Source: Schlesneria sp. DSM 10557 (GTDB taxonomy: Bacteria > Planctomycetota > Planctomycetia > Planctomycetales > Planctomycetaceae). From it: DNA of 64,000 nucleotides. The DNA lies in the NCBI RefSeq assembly GCF_041860085.1, contig NZ_CP124747.1, positions 6,967,001-7,031,000 of the forward strand. The letters run 5' to 3'. The notes under the pieces were generated by a model, which ran no database searches, was not told the DNA's origin, and saw nothing but the letters and a program-made list of their open reading frames with translations. The translations under genes and the position numbers were made by a program. Positions 45,463 through 54,984 of this stretch are shown in pieces (within the stretch, counting starts at the first letter, position 1; each line of letters opens with the position of its first letter).

Positions 45463-47424
45463 ATGTCCAATCCCATGCTCACGCAGACTGCCGATACTTC
45501 AGAAGCGGAGGTTCCTCGGGGCGATCTGAAGGGGATGAGAAACTACATTGAGCGTGACGCTGTATCCGGGTTTCTCGTTTTTCTGATCGCATTGCCACTC
45601 TGCCTTGGTATCTCGCTGGCGAGCGGTTTTCCGGCGATTGCGGGGGTCTTCACGGCGATTGTAGGGGCGATCGTCACACCGCTAATCAGCAATTCAGAAC
45701 TGACGATCAAAGGACCGGCAGCCGGGCTGATTGTGATCGTGCTTGGTGCCGTCGCCGATTTCAGAGTCATCCTCGGTGACGCGCCCGACGCAGGAACCCA
45801 GGCCTATCAAATGGCTCTGGCGGTAGGGCTCGTCGCCGGCTTAGTCCAGATTGCGTTTGGTGCTTTCCGCATGGGCTTTCTGGGGGAGTTCTTCCCGAGT
45901 TCGACCGTGCACGGAATGCTCGCGGCGATTGGCGTGATCATTATTTCCAAGCAGATACACATCGTTTTCGGGGTGATGGGACTCAATGGGGAACCACTGC
46001 ATCTGCTCGCAGAGATTCCCAAGTCAATCGTCCACATGAATCCTGAGGTTGCTTTGATTGGGTTGGTGAGTCTGGCGATTCTTTTTGGATGGCCGCTCAT
46101 TCGCAACAAGCGAATTCGCCGGGTTCCCGCTCAAATTGTTGTGATCCTCGTCGCAATTCCGCTGGGGTATTTCTTCGATTTGTCCCACGAGCATACCTAC
46201 TCCCTGATGGGGCACAGTTTCAGCCTCAGCGAGCGGTTCCTTGTGAATGTTCCCAAGAATCTGCTGTCGGCGCTCGCCAGTCCGGACTTTTCTGCCTTGA
46301 ATCATCTGGTCGCGTGGAAGTGGGTGATCTTGTTCGCCTTGATTGGAAGTCTGGAATCGCTGCTGAGTGCGAAGGCAATTGATCTATTGGACCCTTGGAA
46401 GCGAAAGACCAATTTCAACAAGGATCTGCTGGCGGTGGGATTGGCGAATGTTGTCGTCTCACTGATCGGGGGATTGCCGCTGATTTCGGAGATTGTTCGC
46501 AGCAAAGCCAACATCGACAACGGGGCGCAGACCCGTTTCGCCAATGTCTGGCACGGCGTGTTCCTGCTGGCCTTTTTGGCGCTTGTTCCTGGCTTGATCC
46601 ACCAGATACCCCTGGCTGCTCTGGCCGCGATGCTCGTCTATACGGGTTTTCGCCTGGCTCACCCGCGGGAATTTCTGCATGTGTACCACATTGGCAAAGA
46701 GCAGTTTCTCATTTTCGTCTGCACTCTTGTCGGCGTGCTCGCGACAGACCTGTTGATCGGAATTGCAATCGGCATCGCGGTGAAGTTAATTGTCCACTTG
46801 AGCAATGGCGTTCCCGTTCGTTCTCTCTTTAAGCCTTATCTGGATATTGAAGAGATCGGCGACCGGACCTACCTGGTCAGGGCTTACGGTTCGGCCGTCT
46901 TCAGTAACTGGATTCCGTTCAAGCGACAGATTGAGGACATTGGTCTGGTGCGGCATAACAATTTGGTGATCGACCTTTCTGAGACGAAGCTGGTCGACAG
47001 CAGTGTGATGGAAAAACTGCATGCCCTGCAGCAGGAGTTCGAACAAGAGAAACTCAGTCTGACGATCTCTGGTCTGGATCTTCATCGTCAGCTCTCCGTT
47101 CATGAGTTTTCAACTCGTAAACGGGGGCTGCGCTCGATGCGACGACTGACAATTGTTGCTGATGCTCTGCTTCAGGAGCAACTCGTTACCAAGTTCGTGG
47201 ATCTTGGTGCGTCGGGTTACACGCTCATTCCCTGTGTCGGGGCGGGGCGGCGATTGCTCGCAGAGGCATCCTCACCGAACCCTGCGCTCGTTCGAATCGA
47301 GGTCATTGTCACGCGGTCCGTTTCGGAAGGACTGCTCGACTACCTGAGACGCGATATTTTCAATGAACATCATGTGACCGTGTGCGTCGAGAATGTCGAT
47401 GTCATTAATCCGGATCAGTTCTGA
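45463..47424 (+). CDS. SulP anion transporter with STAS and PII/SbtB-like C-terminal domain
   Basis: A 653-residue protein in three parts. Residues ~25-430 form a SulP/SLC26 transmembrane domain (GFLVFLIALPLCLGISLASGF, then IKGPAAGLIVIV). Residues ~466-558 are a STAS domain (VIDLSETKLVDSSVMEKL). Residues ~560-653 resemble the PII-like/SbtB family. The opening is RRLTIVADALLQEQLVTKFV, then GASGYTLIPCVGAGRR, VRIEVIV and the closing VTVCVENVDVINPDQF. That domain senses adenyl nucleotides and regulates bicarbonate uptake in cyanobacteria. The fusion thus suggests a regulated bicarbonate or sulfate transporter. The start is ambiguous; ATG 45463 is chosen for a short N-terminus. No carbonic anhydrase is adjacent. 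Confidence 0.88.
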   Translation: MSNPMLTQTADTSEAEVPRGDLKGMRNYIERDAVSGFLVFLIALPLCLGISLASGFPAIAGVFTAIVGAIVTPLISNSELTIKGPAAGLIVIVLGAVADFRVILGDAPDAGTQAYQMALAVGLVAGLVQIAFGAFRMGFLGEFFPSSTVHGMLAAIGVIIISKQIHIVFGVMGLNGEPLHLLAEIPKSIVHMNPEVALIGLVSLAILFGWPLIRNKRIRRVPAQIVVILVAIPLGYFFDLSHEHTYSLMGHSFSLSERFLVNVPKNLLSALASPDFSALNHLVAWKWVILFALIGSLESLLSAKAIDLLDPWKRKTNFNKDLLAVGLANVVVSLIGGLPLISEIVRSKANIDNGAQTRFANVWHGVFLLAFLALVPGLIHQIPLAALAAMLVYTGFRLAHPREFLHVYHIGKEQFLIFVCTLVGVLATDLLIGIAIGIAVKLIVHLSNGVPVRSLFKPYLDIEEIGDRTYLVRAYGSAVFSNWIPFKRQIEDIGLVRHNNLVIDLSETKLVDSSVMEKLHALQQEFEQEKLSLTISGLDLHRQLSVHEFSTRKRGLRSMRRLTIVADALLQEQLVTKFVDLGASGYTLIPCVGAGRRLLAEASSPNPALVRIEVIVTRSVSEGLLDYLRRDIFNEHHVTVCVENVDVINPDQF

Positions 47425-47524
47425 TTGAGGATATCCGGCTGGACGGGTCTACCGCGGAAGTCGCACGAACTGGCTTGGGTGGCTCGCGTGTGGTCAGTCG
47501 TTCTGAGGCCGATCCCACGCAAGC

Positions 47525-49423
47525 TTAGTCGTTTTCGAGTGCCGAATTGGTTGTTTCCTGGCTGATTCCCAGCAAGATTTGCAGTCCCATGACCACTCGA
47601 TCTCGGTCGCACGCGTCTCTCCAGCGGTCTCTGAGCCGAATCGCCAACTCGGGATCACTCGCGATCAGGTTGTCGACTCCTCGCCTGAGCTGAGCATTGA
47701 TCTGTCGCTCTCCTTTAATTCCCCAGACCATGACCTGTCGGTTGAGTTGCTGGGCCGATCGAATCATCTCGTCAGTGAGATGGTCGGCCCGAACACTGAG
47801 TGCATCCACATCAAAGCGGTTCACATCGCCGATCGACTGACCCACAATGATTCCCACTGGAATGCGAGGATGGAATTGACGCACCTGATTAAGTGCCTCG
47901 TCACTGAGTGAAGTGATAATGCAGTGCGACTCGAAGCCCTCTTCACGAACGATGCGCGTTACCGCTTCAGCGAGTTCTGCAGAGGGGCCGAATACCTTGA
48001 GCTCGATGTTGACTCGAATTTTGTCGCGGCAAAGTCTCAGTGCCTCCGTAAGCGTCGGGACACGGGTTTGGGCGAACTCTTCAGAGAACCAGCGTCCGAC
48101 ATCCAATTTCTGAACTTCTTCAAATGTAATTTGACTCAGTCGGCGTGAGTCACCTGCCACTCGTCGCAAATCGCGATCGTGCAGCAATACGACAACTCCG
48201 TCTTTCGTTTGATGAACATCGATCTCGGTGTAGTCAGCACCAATGTCGATGGCCCGCTGAATCGCCGCCAGAGTATTCTCCGGAGCATGCGCGGCAGAGC
48301 CTCGATGTGCGGTCACAAGTACTGTGCCGCGAGTCGCGACCCGTTCCGCGAGAAGAATCCAGAATCCGACGGGTACGAGAATGGTCACAGTTACCGTCAC
48401 TGCCGCGGCAATCCGGACCCGGGTTGCAGTGAAGCGTTCGACGGCGTGATCAGGAGATCGCGATGCTGCTGATGAAGCGATCTCCCGAAGCGGATGATCA
48501 GAACCACTTATGTCATGGTAGACGCGGTGAATCAGTAATGAAATTGCCGAATTGGAGAGGAATGAGGCGAAGCCGATCAATCCTGACTGCACGATCAGTA
48601 GTGAAGCCAGAAGTGGCACCGAGTCTTGACCAAGGCGAGCCAAAAGCATCTCGGCACAATACTGGAAGCCGGCGGTGAGTATCGCTCCGAGTCCAAAACT
48701 CATACCACCCCAGCAGAGCAGTAGCAGTGCGATCCGGGACCGAGCACCGCGCACCCGTTGGCGACTGGCAGCAAGTGCTGATCGGGCAGGCAGGGTCTCA
48801 AAAAGGACAATCGGCAGGGCGAGCAACCATTCGACAAGCAGGAACGCTCCGCACACCGTCATTGTTGCCAGCAGTATCGTGCCCGCAATTGCGGCTTGCC
48901 AGAATGCAGCGGGGCGGACTGTGAGATAATAGTAAATGTCATGCTGCGTCAGGAGCACGAGATAGGTTAGATATGCGGACGCCAGGAGGGGGGCGGCCAA
49001 CAGGGTCAGCACACTTAATTTGAGCAGTCCCAGTCTACTGATTCGCCAGAACGAACTCATCAGGGGCGTCAGACGGTCGTGTCCCCCTTCGAGAGGCGCA
49101 GACTGGGGCCGGTGCCGCATTCCGATGACGACGAGCATTCCTGCTTGTTCCAGCAGAATCAAAACGGCAGTGGTCGCACTCAAGGTGACAGCGTAGGCAG
49201 CACCCAGTGGAGACAGCAAAAAATTGAAGATGTCCTGATTGCTGACGGCGACTCGTCCCGCTTTGAAGAGCAGGAACGAGAGTGCCATCGCGATCAGTGG
49301 AACGATCAGCCAGGCCCGGACCAACTGAAAGAGAACATCAAAAATCAAAAGTTCTCGCCAGAGCTGACGAAAATCCTGGATGAGCCCTTTGAGTACAGTG
49401 ACGGGATCAAGAGATGGGTTCAT
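47525..49423 (-). CDS. Membrane glycerophosphodiester phosphodiesterase
   Basis: A 632-residue two-part protein. The first ~340 residues have about seven to eight membrane helices (the GDPD membrane domain, as in YqiK-type proteins). From about 370 comes a GDPD catalytic domain: AHRGSAAHAPENTL, EIDVHQTKDGVVVLLHD, VNIELK. These contain the catalytic His, Glu and Asp residues. It hydrolyses glycerophosphodiesters to glycerol-3-phosphate and an alcohol. It is convergent with the SulP gene, 100 bp apart, with no clear shared role. Confidence 0.92.
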   Translation of the reverse strand: MNPSLDPVTVLKGLIQDFRQLWRELLIFDVLFQLVRAWLIVPLIAMALSFLLFKAGRVAVSNQDIFNFLLSPLGAAYAVTLSATTAVLILLEQAGMLVVIGMRHRPQSAPLEGGHDRLTPLMSSFWRISRLGLLKLSVLTLLAAPLLASAYLTYLVLLTQHDIYYYLTVRPAAFWQAAIAGTILLATMTVCGAFLLVEWLLALPIVLFETLPARSALAASRQRVRGARSRIALLLLCWGGMSFGLGAILTAGFQYCAEMLLARLGQDSVPLLASLLIVQSGLIGFASFLSNSAISLLIHRVYHDISGSDHPLREIASSAASRSPDHAVERFTATRVRIAAAVTVTVTILVPVGFWILLAERVATRGTVLVTAHRGSAAHAPENTLAAIQRAIDIGADYTEIDVHQTKDGVVVLLHDRDLRRVAGDSRRLSQITFEEVQKLDVGRWFSEEFAQTRVPTLTEALRLCRDKIRVNIELKVFGPSAELAEAVTRIVREEGFESHCIITSLSDEALNQVRQFHPRIPVGIIVGQSIGDVNRFDVDALSVRADHLTDEMIRSAQQLNRQVMVWGIKGERQINAQLRRGVDNLIASDPELAIRLRDRWRDACDRDRVVMGLQILLGISQETTNSALEND

Positions 49424-49744
49424 AAATGGAAGGCATCGCTGGCGGGTCGAAACGATCAGACAAACAGGATGTCGTCATCGGAGCGATTACTCAGAATCAC
49501 AGGCAAGAGATTACAGCGCAGCGCTCAAATCAGCATCCATGATTGCAGAGATCTCCGCAGCAAGACGATGTGGCGGAGTCGAGTGGATGCGAAGGCCTGC
49601 TATTGAGTACCAGTCGAGCGACGGCAGTTCCGGACGACAGTTCCGGTAGTGTTGCAGAGGCCACCTCGCCGCACGCGAACTGCTCCATTCAAGATTCCGT
49701 GCTGCTCCTCAGGATGCGGGCAACCCGGCGGAGCGAGGCGAACA
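49424..49744. other. Intergenic region between GDPD and acyltransferase genes (321 bp)
   Basis: No supported gene. Both flanking genes point left, so this is the GDPD promoter region and the acyltransferase 3' flank. A CAGTTCCGG unit occurs twice around 49624-49645. Confidence 0.35.
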
Positions 49745-51127
49745 TTAGTCGGGACTCTGGGTCAGCGTCGGGCGGGAATACAGGGGGCTCTCAATAGTCT
49801 GGACGCGCGGCGTCCGGAAATGAACTGTTGGCAGCGCCGAAACGGCGTCGTCCAGTTCAAAATCCAGTGCCGACTTCGCGCCCTGAGCTTTAGCGGGGGC
49901 AGTTCGTGGTCGCGAGTTGGGACCCCAACGACCTTCGAGAAATTCTCCCAGCCAGCGATTTCGGACGAAGGCCTGATACGTCAGAAGAGACAGCCCGACT
50001 GCGATGGTTCCCACAATCACAAACTTGCCCAACGCGGGAACACCGGTTCGAGCGATCGCGATCTGTGTCAATCCTACGAACGGCAGATGAATGATATAAA
50101 CCCAGAAGGAGGCATCGGCCAGATACTTCATGCCGACGTTGTCGCCGAGCCTGGATTTCAGAAATAACGCGAAGAGGCCATGGGCGGACAGAGAAGCAAA
50201 GATCGCGAGCAGGCCGGCCAGCAGCACACGTTGCACCCCGACGAGAGGCTGTTCCACGTGCTGGTGAATCAGCGGCAAAACTCCCAAAAACGTGACCCCT
50301 GCGAGAGTCAGATAGAGCAGACTATGGCGGTCATTGGTGCTGCGAGTGCGCCACATGGTCACTCCGGCAGCGAAGTAGATTGCGTAGTAAGCCAGCTTCG
50401 AGCCAACGGGAATAAATGTCTGGTAGAAACCCAGGACAATCCGGGGATCCAGGTAAAGAATAATCGCGGCCGGGACGACGGGAATCATCGGCTTCCACAC
50501 CGACGAGAGAATGACATCGACTCCGGTGAGGTCGTCAGCAGCGGTTTTTGTCAGGGATGGGAGCCTCGAAACCGATCGTTTGACCAGCCACGACGCACCC
50601 CCCATCAGCAGGCAGTAGATGTACAAGTAATGCAGAAACCAGAAATGTCCAAAACCGTAGAGCTCTGCTTCGAGTTCCTTGGGGATCCCGCTTCTCCAGA
50701 TAAAGATCGTGCGAGGAGCGTACAATCCATCGGCGATCCAACCCATCGACCAGATCAGCAGACACGTGGGCAAAATAAAGGTGCCGGAGGCCACCTGTGT
50801 GACCATCAGTCTTTTCGTACGACTTTCAACAAACTGTTTTTCGCCACGGGACAGAAGTGGCCCGACCGAAAAGTAGCCCGCCAGCAGGAAGAAGAGGGGC
50901 ATCAGAAAGCATTCCGTACACCACGTCAGCACATCGACAAAGTCACTTGGATGGGCATCCCGAGCTGGCCAGACCAAGTAGGCCATGGGGTTTGTCATGT
51001 AGGGAATGCCGGCGTGAAGCAGCACCACAAAAACCGCTGCAATCCCCCGTAGCGCATCCAGTCCGGACTGACGCTGAGGAGCAGAGGACGTGCAGGGAGG
51101 GGGCGCGCTAGGGGACTCGGGTGGCAT
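49745..51127 (-). CDS. Acyltransferase family 3 membrane protein
   Basis: A 460-residue protein with about ten helices and the opening motif of acyltransferase-3/OpgC-type proteins (SGLDALRGIAAVFVVLLHAG, with conserved His near residue 38). FFLLAGYFS and RTKRLMV follow. Members O-acylate exopolysaccharides, LPS or glucans at the inner membrane. The N-terminus (1-20) is a Pro/Ser-rich tail before the first helix. It is alone, 321 bp from the GDPD gene, so the acceptor is open. Confidence 0.88.
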   Translation of the reverse strand: MPPESPSAPPPCTSSAPQRQSGLDALRGIAAVFVVLLHAGIPYMTNPMAYLVWPARDAHPSDFVDVLTWCTECFLMPLFFLLAGYFSVGPLLSRGEKQFVESRTKRLMVTQVASGTFILPTCLLIWSMGWIADGLYAPRTIFIWRSGIPKELEAELYGFGHFWFLHYLYIYCLLMGGASWLVKRSVSRLPSLTKTAADDLTGVDVILSSVWKPMIPVVPAAIILYLDPRIVLGFYQTFIPVGSKLAYYAIYFAAGVTMWRTRSTNDRHSLLYLTLAGVTFLGVLPLIHQHVEQPLVGVQRVLLAGLLAIFASLSAHGLFALFLKSRLGDNVGMKYLADASFWVYIIHLPFVGLTQIAIARTGVPALGKFVIVGTIAVGLSLLTYQAFVRNRWLGEFLEGRWGPNSRPRTAPAKAQGAKSALDFELDDAVSALPTVHFRTPRVQTIESPLYSRPTLTQSPD

Positions 51128-51641
51128 AAGCGGGCCTCGCGGGATTTTCGGGGCTTGCTGTGTTGACTTGAAGCTAACCGTCAGGGGCGCTGAGGTCAGT
51201 CATCGCAAAGTGCGTGAGCTCGAGATGTGTATGGATTGTCGATGCACTTCACAGCAATCAGTTAAAGAATACATTTCTATCCTGGTGAGCTTTTTGTCTC
51301 ACTTCCTGCTGAGTGCAGCATCGGGCCGAACAATCACGTTCCACAAACGGATTCTCTACCGGGATGCTGCGAATCAGATCGTGCAGGAGTTCGACCGGCC
51401 CGAATCTCAACGCGACGAAGTTCGAGATCGACTGTCACGTTGCTGGGGGTGAATGAATTCCACCACGGAATCCACTAGACCTTAAAAATTTGTAATCAAC
51501 TACTGACAGTTGTTGCAGAATTGAGGGCGAGATATGTCCAAGCGGTTTGTTCTGAGGAAGCAGAGTGATCGTATGCACCGTAGTATCGGTGCAGATGATC
51601 CTACTGCTGCAGACGCGATCAACTGAAGGCCAGGTCCGGAT
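51128..51641. other. Intergenic region (514 bp)
   Basis: It separates the acyltransferase gene from the stress cluster. One small frame (51534-51626) has a partial ribosome site and is listed separately. Nothing else is supported. Confidence 0.35.
51534..51626 (+). CDS. Possible 30-residue small protein
   Basis: ATG 51534 is preceded by GAGGGCGAGAT and opens a 30-codon frame, with product MSKRFVLRKQSDRMHRSIGA and ten further residues. It is basic at the N-terminus and has no known relatives that I can recall. The frame is opposite in direction to all nearby genes. Confidence 0.22.
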   Translation: MSKRFVLRKQSDRMHRSIGADDPTAADAIN

Positions 51642-52028
51642 TCACCGCGTCAACCGTTCGTCAGTCCACTCTCCGAAATAATTGAATCCGCGTCCACCAT
51701 GTTCCTCTGCAACCTTCGCCACGAGGAGGGCCTGTTCCCGATCTTCTACTGCCACTACCAGGATGACGTCACCGTGTTCAAGGGCTAGGACCCCGTCTTT
51801 AAGCATCTTTTCAACGGCTTCTCCCCACAGAGATCCTTTCATCATTCGAGTAAACAGCTCTGTCCCTGTCGGGCCGCTCAACACCAGGATGCCCGAGCCG
51901 GATATCCCCGCCATGATCAGCTGCTCCACAACGACGTCGCACACGTCTTCAGAGGAAAGGAACCCTATCGTGTGTCCTTTGGGGTCGGGCATTTCCTGAT
52001 CAAAATCTTTGAGTGGTGCAACCAACAT
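51642..52028 (-). CDS. Small protein of unknown function (stress-island type)
   Basis: A 128-residue cytoplasmic protein. ATG 52028 has the perfect AAGGAG at six-base spacing; the longer frame to 52112 has no ribosome site. The body alternates strands and helices (HTIGFLSSEDVCDVVVEQL, GILVLSGPTGTELF, GDVILVVAVEDREQALLVA) and ends GGRGFNYFGEWTDERL. Similar proteins ending in F/Y-YGRW occur beside YciF-type genes in other bacteria, but function is unknown. It shares its leader AAGGAGCTAG with the BON lipoprotein gene. Confidence 0.75.
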   Translation of the reverse strand: MLVAPLKDFDQEMPDPKGHTIGFLSSEDVCDVVVEQLIMAGISGSGILVLSGPTGTELFTRMMKGSLWGEAVEKMLKDGVLALEHGDVILVVAVEDREQALLVAKVAEEHGGRGFNYFGEWTDERLTR

Positions 52029-52218
52029 GACTAGCTCCTTAAAAAAGGGACACAACGTCTGTAGGGACAATCCGAGGGGGGCTCTGTTAACGCTTTGGAA
52101 AAATTCGGGCAAAGCCTGAGGCGAACTGCGATGCGAGCGACCAGGGCCAAGGACTCCAGTCGCTCGCGATCGCTGTCCAAATGAACTTCAGACTCGAGGA
52201 CAGAAACTCACCAAACCA

Positions 52219-52707
52219 TCAGATGGCTTCGCTGTTGATTGTCGACTCGGCCAGTTCCGTCAGCTTCTTGTTCGCGGCCCCTTCTTCATCGAGCGTTTGC
52301 TGCAAGAGGTCGGCAGCGTCATCGAAGCCGAGGATGTGAGCGAACGTACGGACACAGCCGTAACCGGCCATTTCATAATGTTCGACACGCTGGGCAGCAG
52401 TAATCAGAGCCGCGTCCATGACAGAGGGATCCGCATTTTCGGACATCACCTCAGATCCTTCTTCGATTAAACCCTTCATCGCCTTGCAGGTTTTCCCCTT
52501 GGGGCTCAGCTCCAGTTCCTTGAAAATGGTTTCCAGTCTCTCGATCTGGACCTTCGTTTCTTCAAGATGATCGAGAAACGACTGAGCCAAATCGGGATCG
52601 GAAGCAGCCTTAGCCATTTTTGGAAGGGCTTTCAGCAACTGGTTTTCTGCGTTGTAGAGATCCTTCAATTCGGCTACGTAGAGGTCTTGGAGGGTCGCGA
52701 GTTTCAT
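52219..52707 (-). CDS. YciE/YciF ferritin-like stress protein (DUF892)
   Basis: A 162-residue four-helix ferritin-like protein of the DUF892/YciF family. The opening YVAELKDLYNAENQLLKALPKMA is the family signature with metal-binding Glu residues. The middle holds DHLEETKVQIERLETIF and AAQRVEHYEMAGYG. Homologues are induced by osmotic and general stress, and may act as ferroxidases. AAGGA five bases before ATG 52707 fixes the start. It sits in a small minus-strand group of stress genes. Confidence 0.92.
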   Translation of the reverse strand: MKLATLQDLYVAELKDLYNAENQLLKALPKMAKAASDPDLAQSFLDHLEETKVQIERLETIFKELELSPKGKTCKAMKGLIEEGSEVMSENADPSVMDAALITAAQRVEHYEMAGYGCVRTFAHILGFDDAADLLQQTLDEEGAANKKLTELAESTINSEAI

Positions 52708-52822
52708 GATTGTCCTTCAAATATGAGGGTTAAAGATTTCTTGCCCGCTCGGACGAAGTGAGACGGGCAAGGATTCGGCTCCGCCGGCTCGTCTGGCCTC
52801 CAAGCCGCAATGAAGGGTGATC

Positions 52823-53350
52823 TCAGTAGCGGGAGTTGCCGGTGACGACTTCACCTGACACGGTAACGTCGCGCCCTCCAGCCTGTTCGATGACATGGCG
52901 AGCTCGGTTGAGCTCTTCATAGTCTTCAGAATGGACGGAAATCAGATAATCTCCCGACTTGACGGCTTCCTCGAATCGTGCGGCGTCGTTTTCCGAAACA
53001 CCCATCCCGATCAAAGCACCGGTAATTCCACCGACGGTCCCCCCAACGGCAGCACCGCTGAGTGCAGCCATGATTGGACCGGCCGCAATAAAGGCTCCCA
53101 GCCCCGGAATGGCGAGCGTTCCGATACCAGCCAGCCACCCCAGTGTTCCGCCTAGCAGCAGGCCGGTTCCGGCCCCTGCCATCGCCCCCTCGGGAGCGTT
53201 CGTGTCGTGTCGATCTGCGAACTCGCGGGTGGCGGTCTTGTCCGCAGTGACGACCGAAATATCGTTATTTGAAAACCCTGCCGCTTTCAGGTTGCGGATG
53301 ATTGTGTCGGCCTGATTGGCCGATGCGGTACAGAAAATGGAAGTTGACAT
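52823..53350 (-). CDS. Glycine-zipper membrane-associated stress protein
   Basis: A 175-residue protein. Its N-terminal domain (STSIFCTASANQADTIIRNL, then GFSNNDISVVTADK) is like the ferredoxin-fold start of general stress proteins. A Gly/Ala-rich region with glycine-zipper pattern follows (MAGAGTGLLLGGTLGWLAG, AGPIMAALSGAAVGGTVGG), apt for membrane insertion or self-packing. The C-terminal YLISVHSEDYEELNRARHVI closes it. Relatives are annotated general stress or DUF1269-like. It lies 115 bp from the YciF gene, same strand. Confidence 0.82.
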   Translation of the reverse strand: MSTSIFCTASANQADTIIRNLKAAGFSNNDISVVTADKTATREFADRHDTNAPEGAMAGAGTGLLLGGTLGWLAGIGTLAIPGLGAFIAAGPIMAALSGAAVGGTVGGITGALIGMGVSENDAARFEEAVKSGDYLISVHSEDYEELNRARHVIEQAGGRDVTVSGEVVTGNSRY

Positions 53351-53409
53351 TCTAATACCTGACTTTCTGTTCGAATAATTCGTTTTGCCAAGACACCGTG
53401 TGTAGGGCT

Positions 53410-53868
53410 TTAGTTGGTGACAATTTCCAGCTGGCTGTCCACCTTGTCGGCGCCAGCGACCTCAGCAGCAATCTTTTCCACTGCATCCTTTTCTGCCTGG
53501 GATTCGACGCGGCCCCGCAGGCTGACCTGACCCGCCTGGGTCGTGATCATCACGTTGTGGGCCTTCGAAGACAGGTCGGAATTGACGATCCGCTTGCGGA
53601 TGTCTGCAGTGGTGTTGATGTCGCGCTGGTTTTCATCCTGATCGAATGGCGTCTTGTCATTGAGGCTCGTGCCAGGAGTGGCAGGGGTGGTGGAACTTGA
53701 CCGGTCAGCGGGGTCACGCGTACTTTCCGGCAGAGCGGGACGATTTGCTGTCACGGTAGTTGATGGTTCGTTGGTCTGCGTCGTGCGTGATGAATCGTCC
53801 ATTCCGCAACCGACGGCGAACCCACCCAGGCTTCCTAAGAAAATTAGTGCCCACTTCTTCGTAATCAT
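53410..53868 (-). CDS. BON-domain lipoprotein
   Basis: A 152-residue protein. It has a signal sequence with lipobox AVGC (Cys21), then a Ser/Thr/Pro/Asp-rich linker (about 25-80), then one BON domain (about 85-150): DIRKRIVNSDLSSKAHNVMI, TQAGQVSLRGRVESQ and VEKIAAEVAG. BON domains bind phospholipid and are typical of osmotic-stress OsmY-type proteins. The Shine-Dalgarno AAGGAG before ATG 53868 is identical to that of the 51642 gene. It probably sits on a membrane face in the envelope. Confidence 0.92.
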   Translation of the reverse strand: MITKKWALIFLGSLGGFAVGCGMDDSSRTTQTNEPSTTVTANRPALPESTRDPADRSSSTTPATPGTSLNDKTPFDQDENQRDINTTADIRKRIVNSDLSSKAHNVMITTQAGQVSLRGRVESQAEKDAVEKIAAEVAGADKVDSQLEIVTN

Positions 53869-54414
53869 TGCTAGCTCCTTGTTAGTTCGGTTTTCGCCTA
53901 TTCAGACATGGAGTGGATCGAACCACTGCTGGAGGAAGTGTGTCGCAAATGGTAGGCCAGTCGCCTGAAGTTGAGCTCAATTCTCAGAGAAGTCTTAGGG
54001 TTCTGGACCCTTATTGACGAGCCAGTAGGCAACTAAGAATCCAGAGTAAACGATTCTGCTGAAGAGGATTCGCTACCTGGCACAATCAGGCAGCGAATGA
54101 ATTAATGCAGTGAAAAAACATGGCGCCACGGTTTGGTGTCACGCGAATTCCGTCTCAGCCCTGAGTCAGGTGATTGGCAGATCGTCGTGCAAAGATGAAT
54201 GAATGTGACTTGGTTTCGACCATGAAACCAGCGTCGCGATCACGACGTTTCCTGGATGGTAGATGGCGTGCTGCTCAGAAAAAGACCTGGCGCTGCCGGA
54301 AGTCGGTATGAGGTAGAGAGAGTGTGCGTTGGCTGCTGGGGCGCTCGGAGAAGATGCCGTCGTGACTCGTGCTCAGCCGCAGCCTGGGGAGAAGAGGGCC
54401 AATAGACCCGAAAG
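53869..54414. other. Intergenic region (546 bp)
   Basis: No supported gene. It holds the BON lipoprotein promoter. It is AT-rich in places (54040-54130), and no RNA-like fold with an attached terminator was seen. Confidence 0.35.
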
Positions 54415-54984
54415 TCAGTTACGAAAATCCGGGGGACTTCGCCGGGCCTGGATCCGGGTAGCAACAGACTTCTGTTCAGGTGATGAAGTGATCCGAATCT
54501 GCATTCCTGCTTTGAGGTCTTCCCGCTTCACTGTCAGACCCTCCAAGGTGACAACCAGCGAGGCACCAAATGTATACGTCGAGATTTCGCCGTTGATATC
54601 GAGCAGGCTGATCTGCTGATCGGTAAGACTTGCCAGCTTCCCGTCCTGTGTATTGGCGAAGGCTTGTTGCTTATCGAGCGCCTCGATTTCGATGGCGACT
54701 TGTTTATCTGATTTGAGTGTCGTTACGCGGATCTTCATTCCATTTTTAAGATCACTCACGGTGCAGTCTGAGCCGTCGCACGACACTTTGAGTTCCAGAG
54801 ATAGAAGCAGAGATCGCTCCTTTCCCTTGGTGTCAGTCATTTGGAGTTTGTGGTCAGCATGCCGGATGAAGGTCCCGACAATCGTTGAATCTCCAGCAGC
54901 GTTCGCCTGAGCCGAGGCCTCACAACACAAGAGAAACATCGCGAAGAGCAACGCACTCGCGAAAGTTTTCGTTTCTGCAAACAT
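54415..54984 (-). CDS. Exported protein with two related beta-domains (DUF5666-like)
   Basis: A 189-residue protein with signal peptide (about 1-26, ASAQA). The two halves are related: VSDLKNGMKIRVTTLKSDKQ near 80-99 and REDLKAGMQIRITSSPEQKS near 155-174, each followed by a basic/Ile-Glu-Ala run. The pattern of short beta-barrel units with a DLKxGMxIRVT signature fits the DUF5666/S1-like small beta-domain group, though I cannot confirm it. Start ATG 54984 has AGGAGG seven bases upstream. No partner is known. Confidence 0.75.
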   Translation of the reverse strand: MFAETKTFASALLFAMFLLCCEASAQANAAGDSTIVGTFIRHADHKLQMTDTKGKERSLLLSLELKVSCDGSDCTVSDLKNGMKIRVTTLKSDKQVAIEIEALDKQQAFANTQDGKLASLTDQQISLLDINGEISTYTFGASLVVTLEGLTVKREDLKAGMQIRITSSPEQKSVATRIQARRSPPDFRN

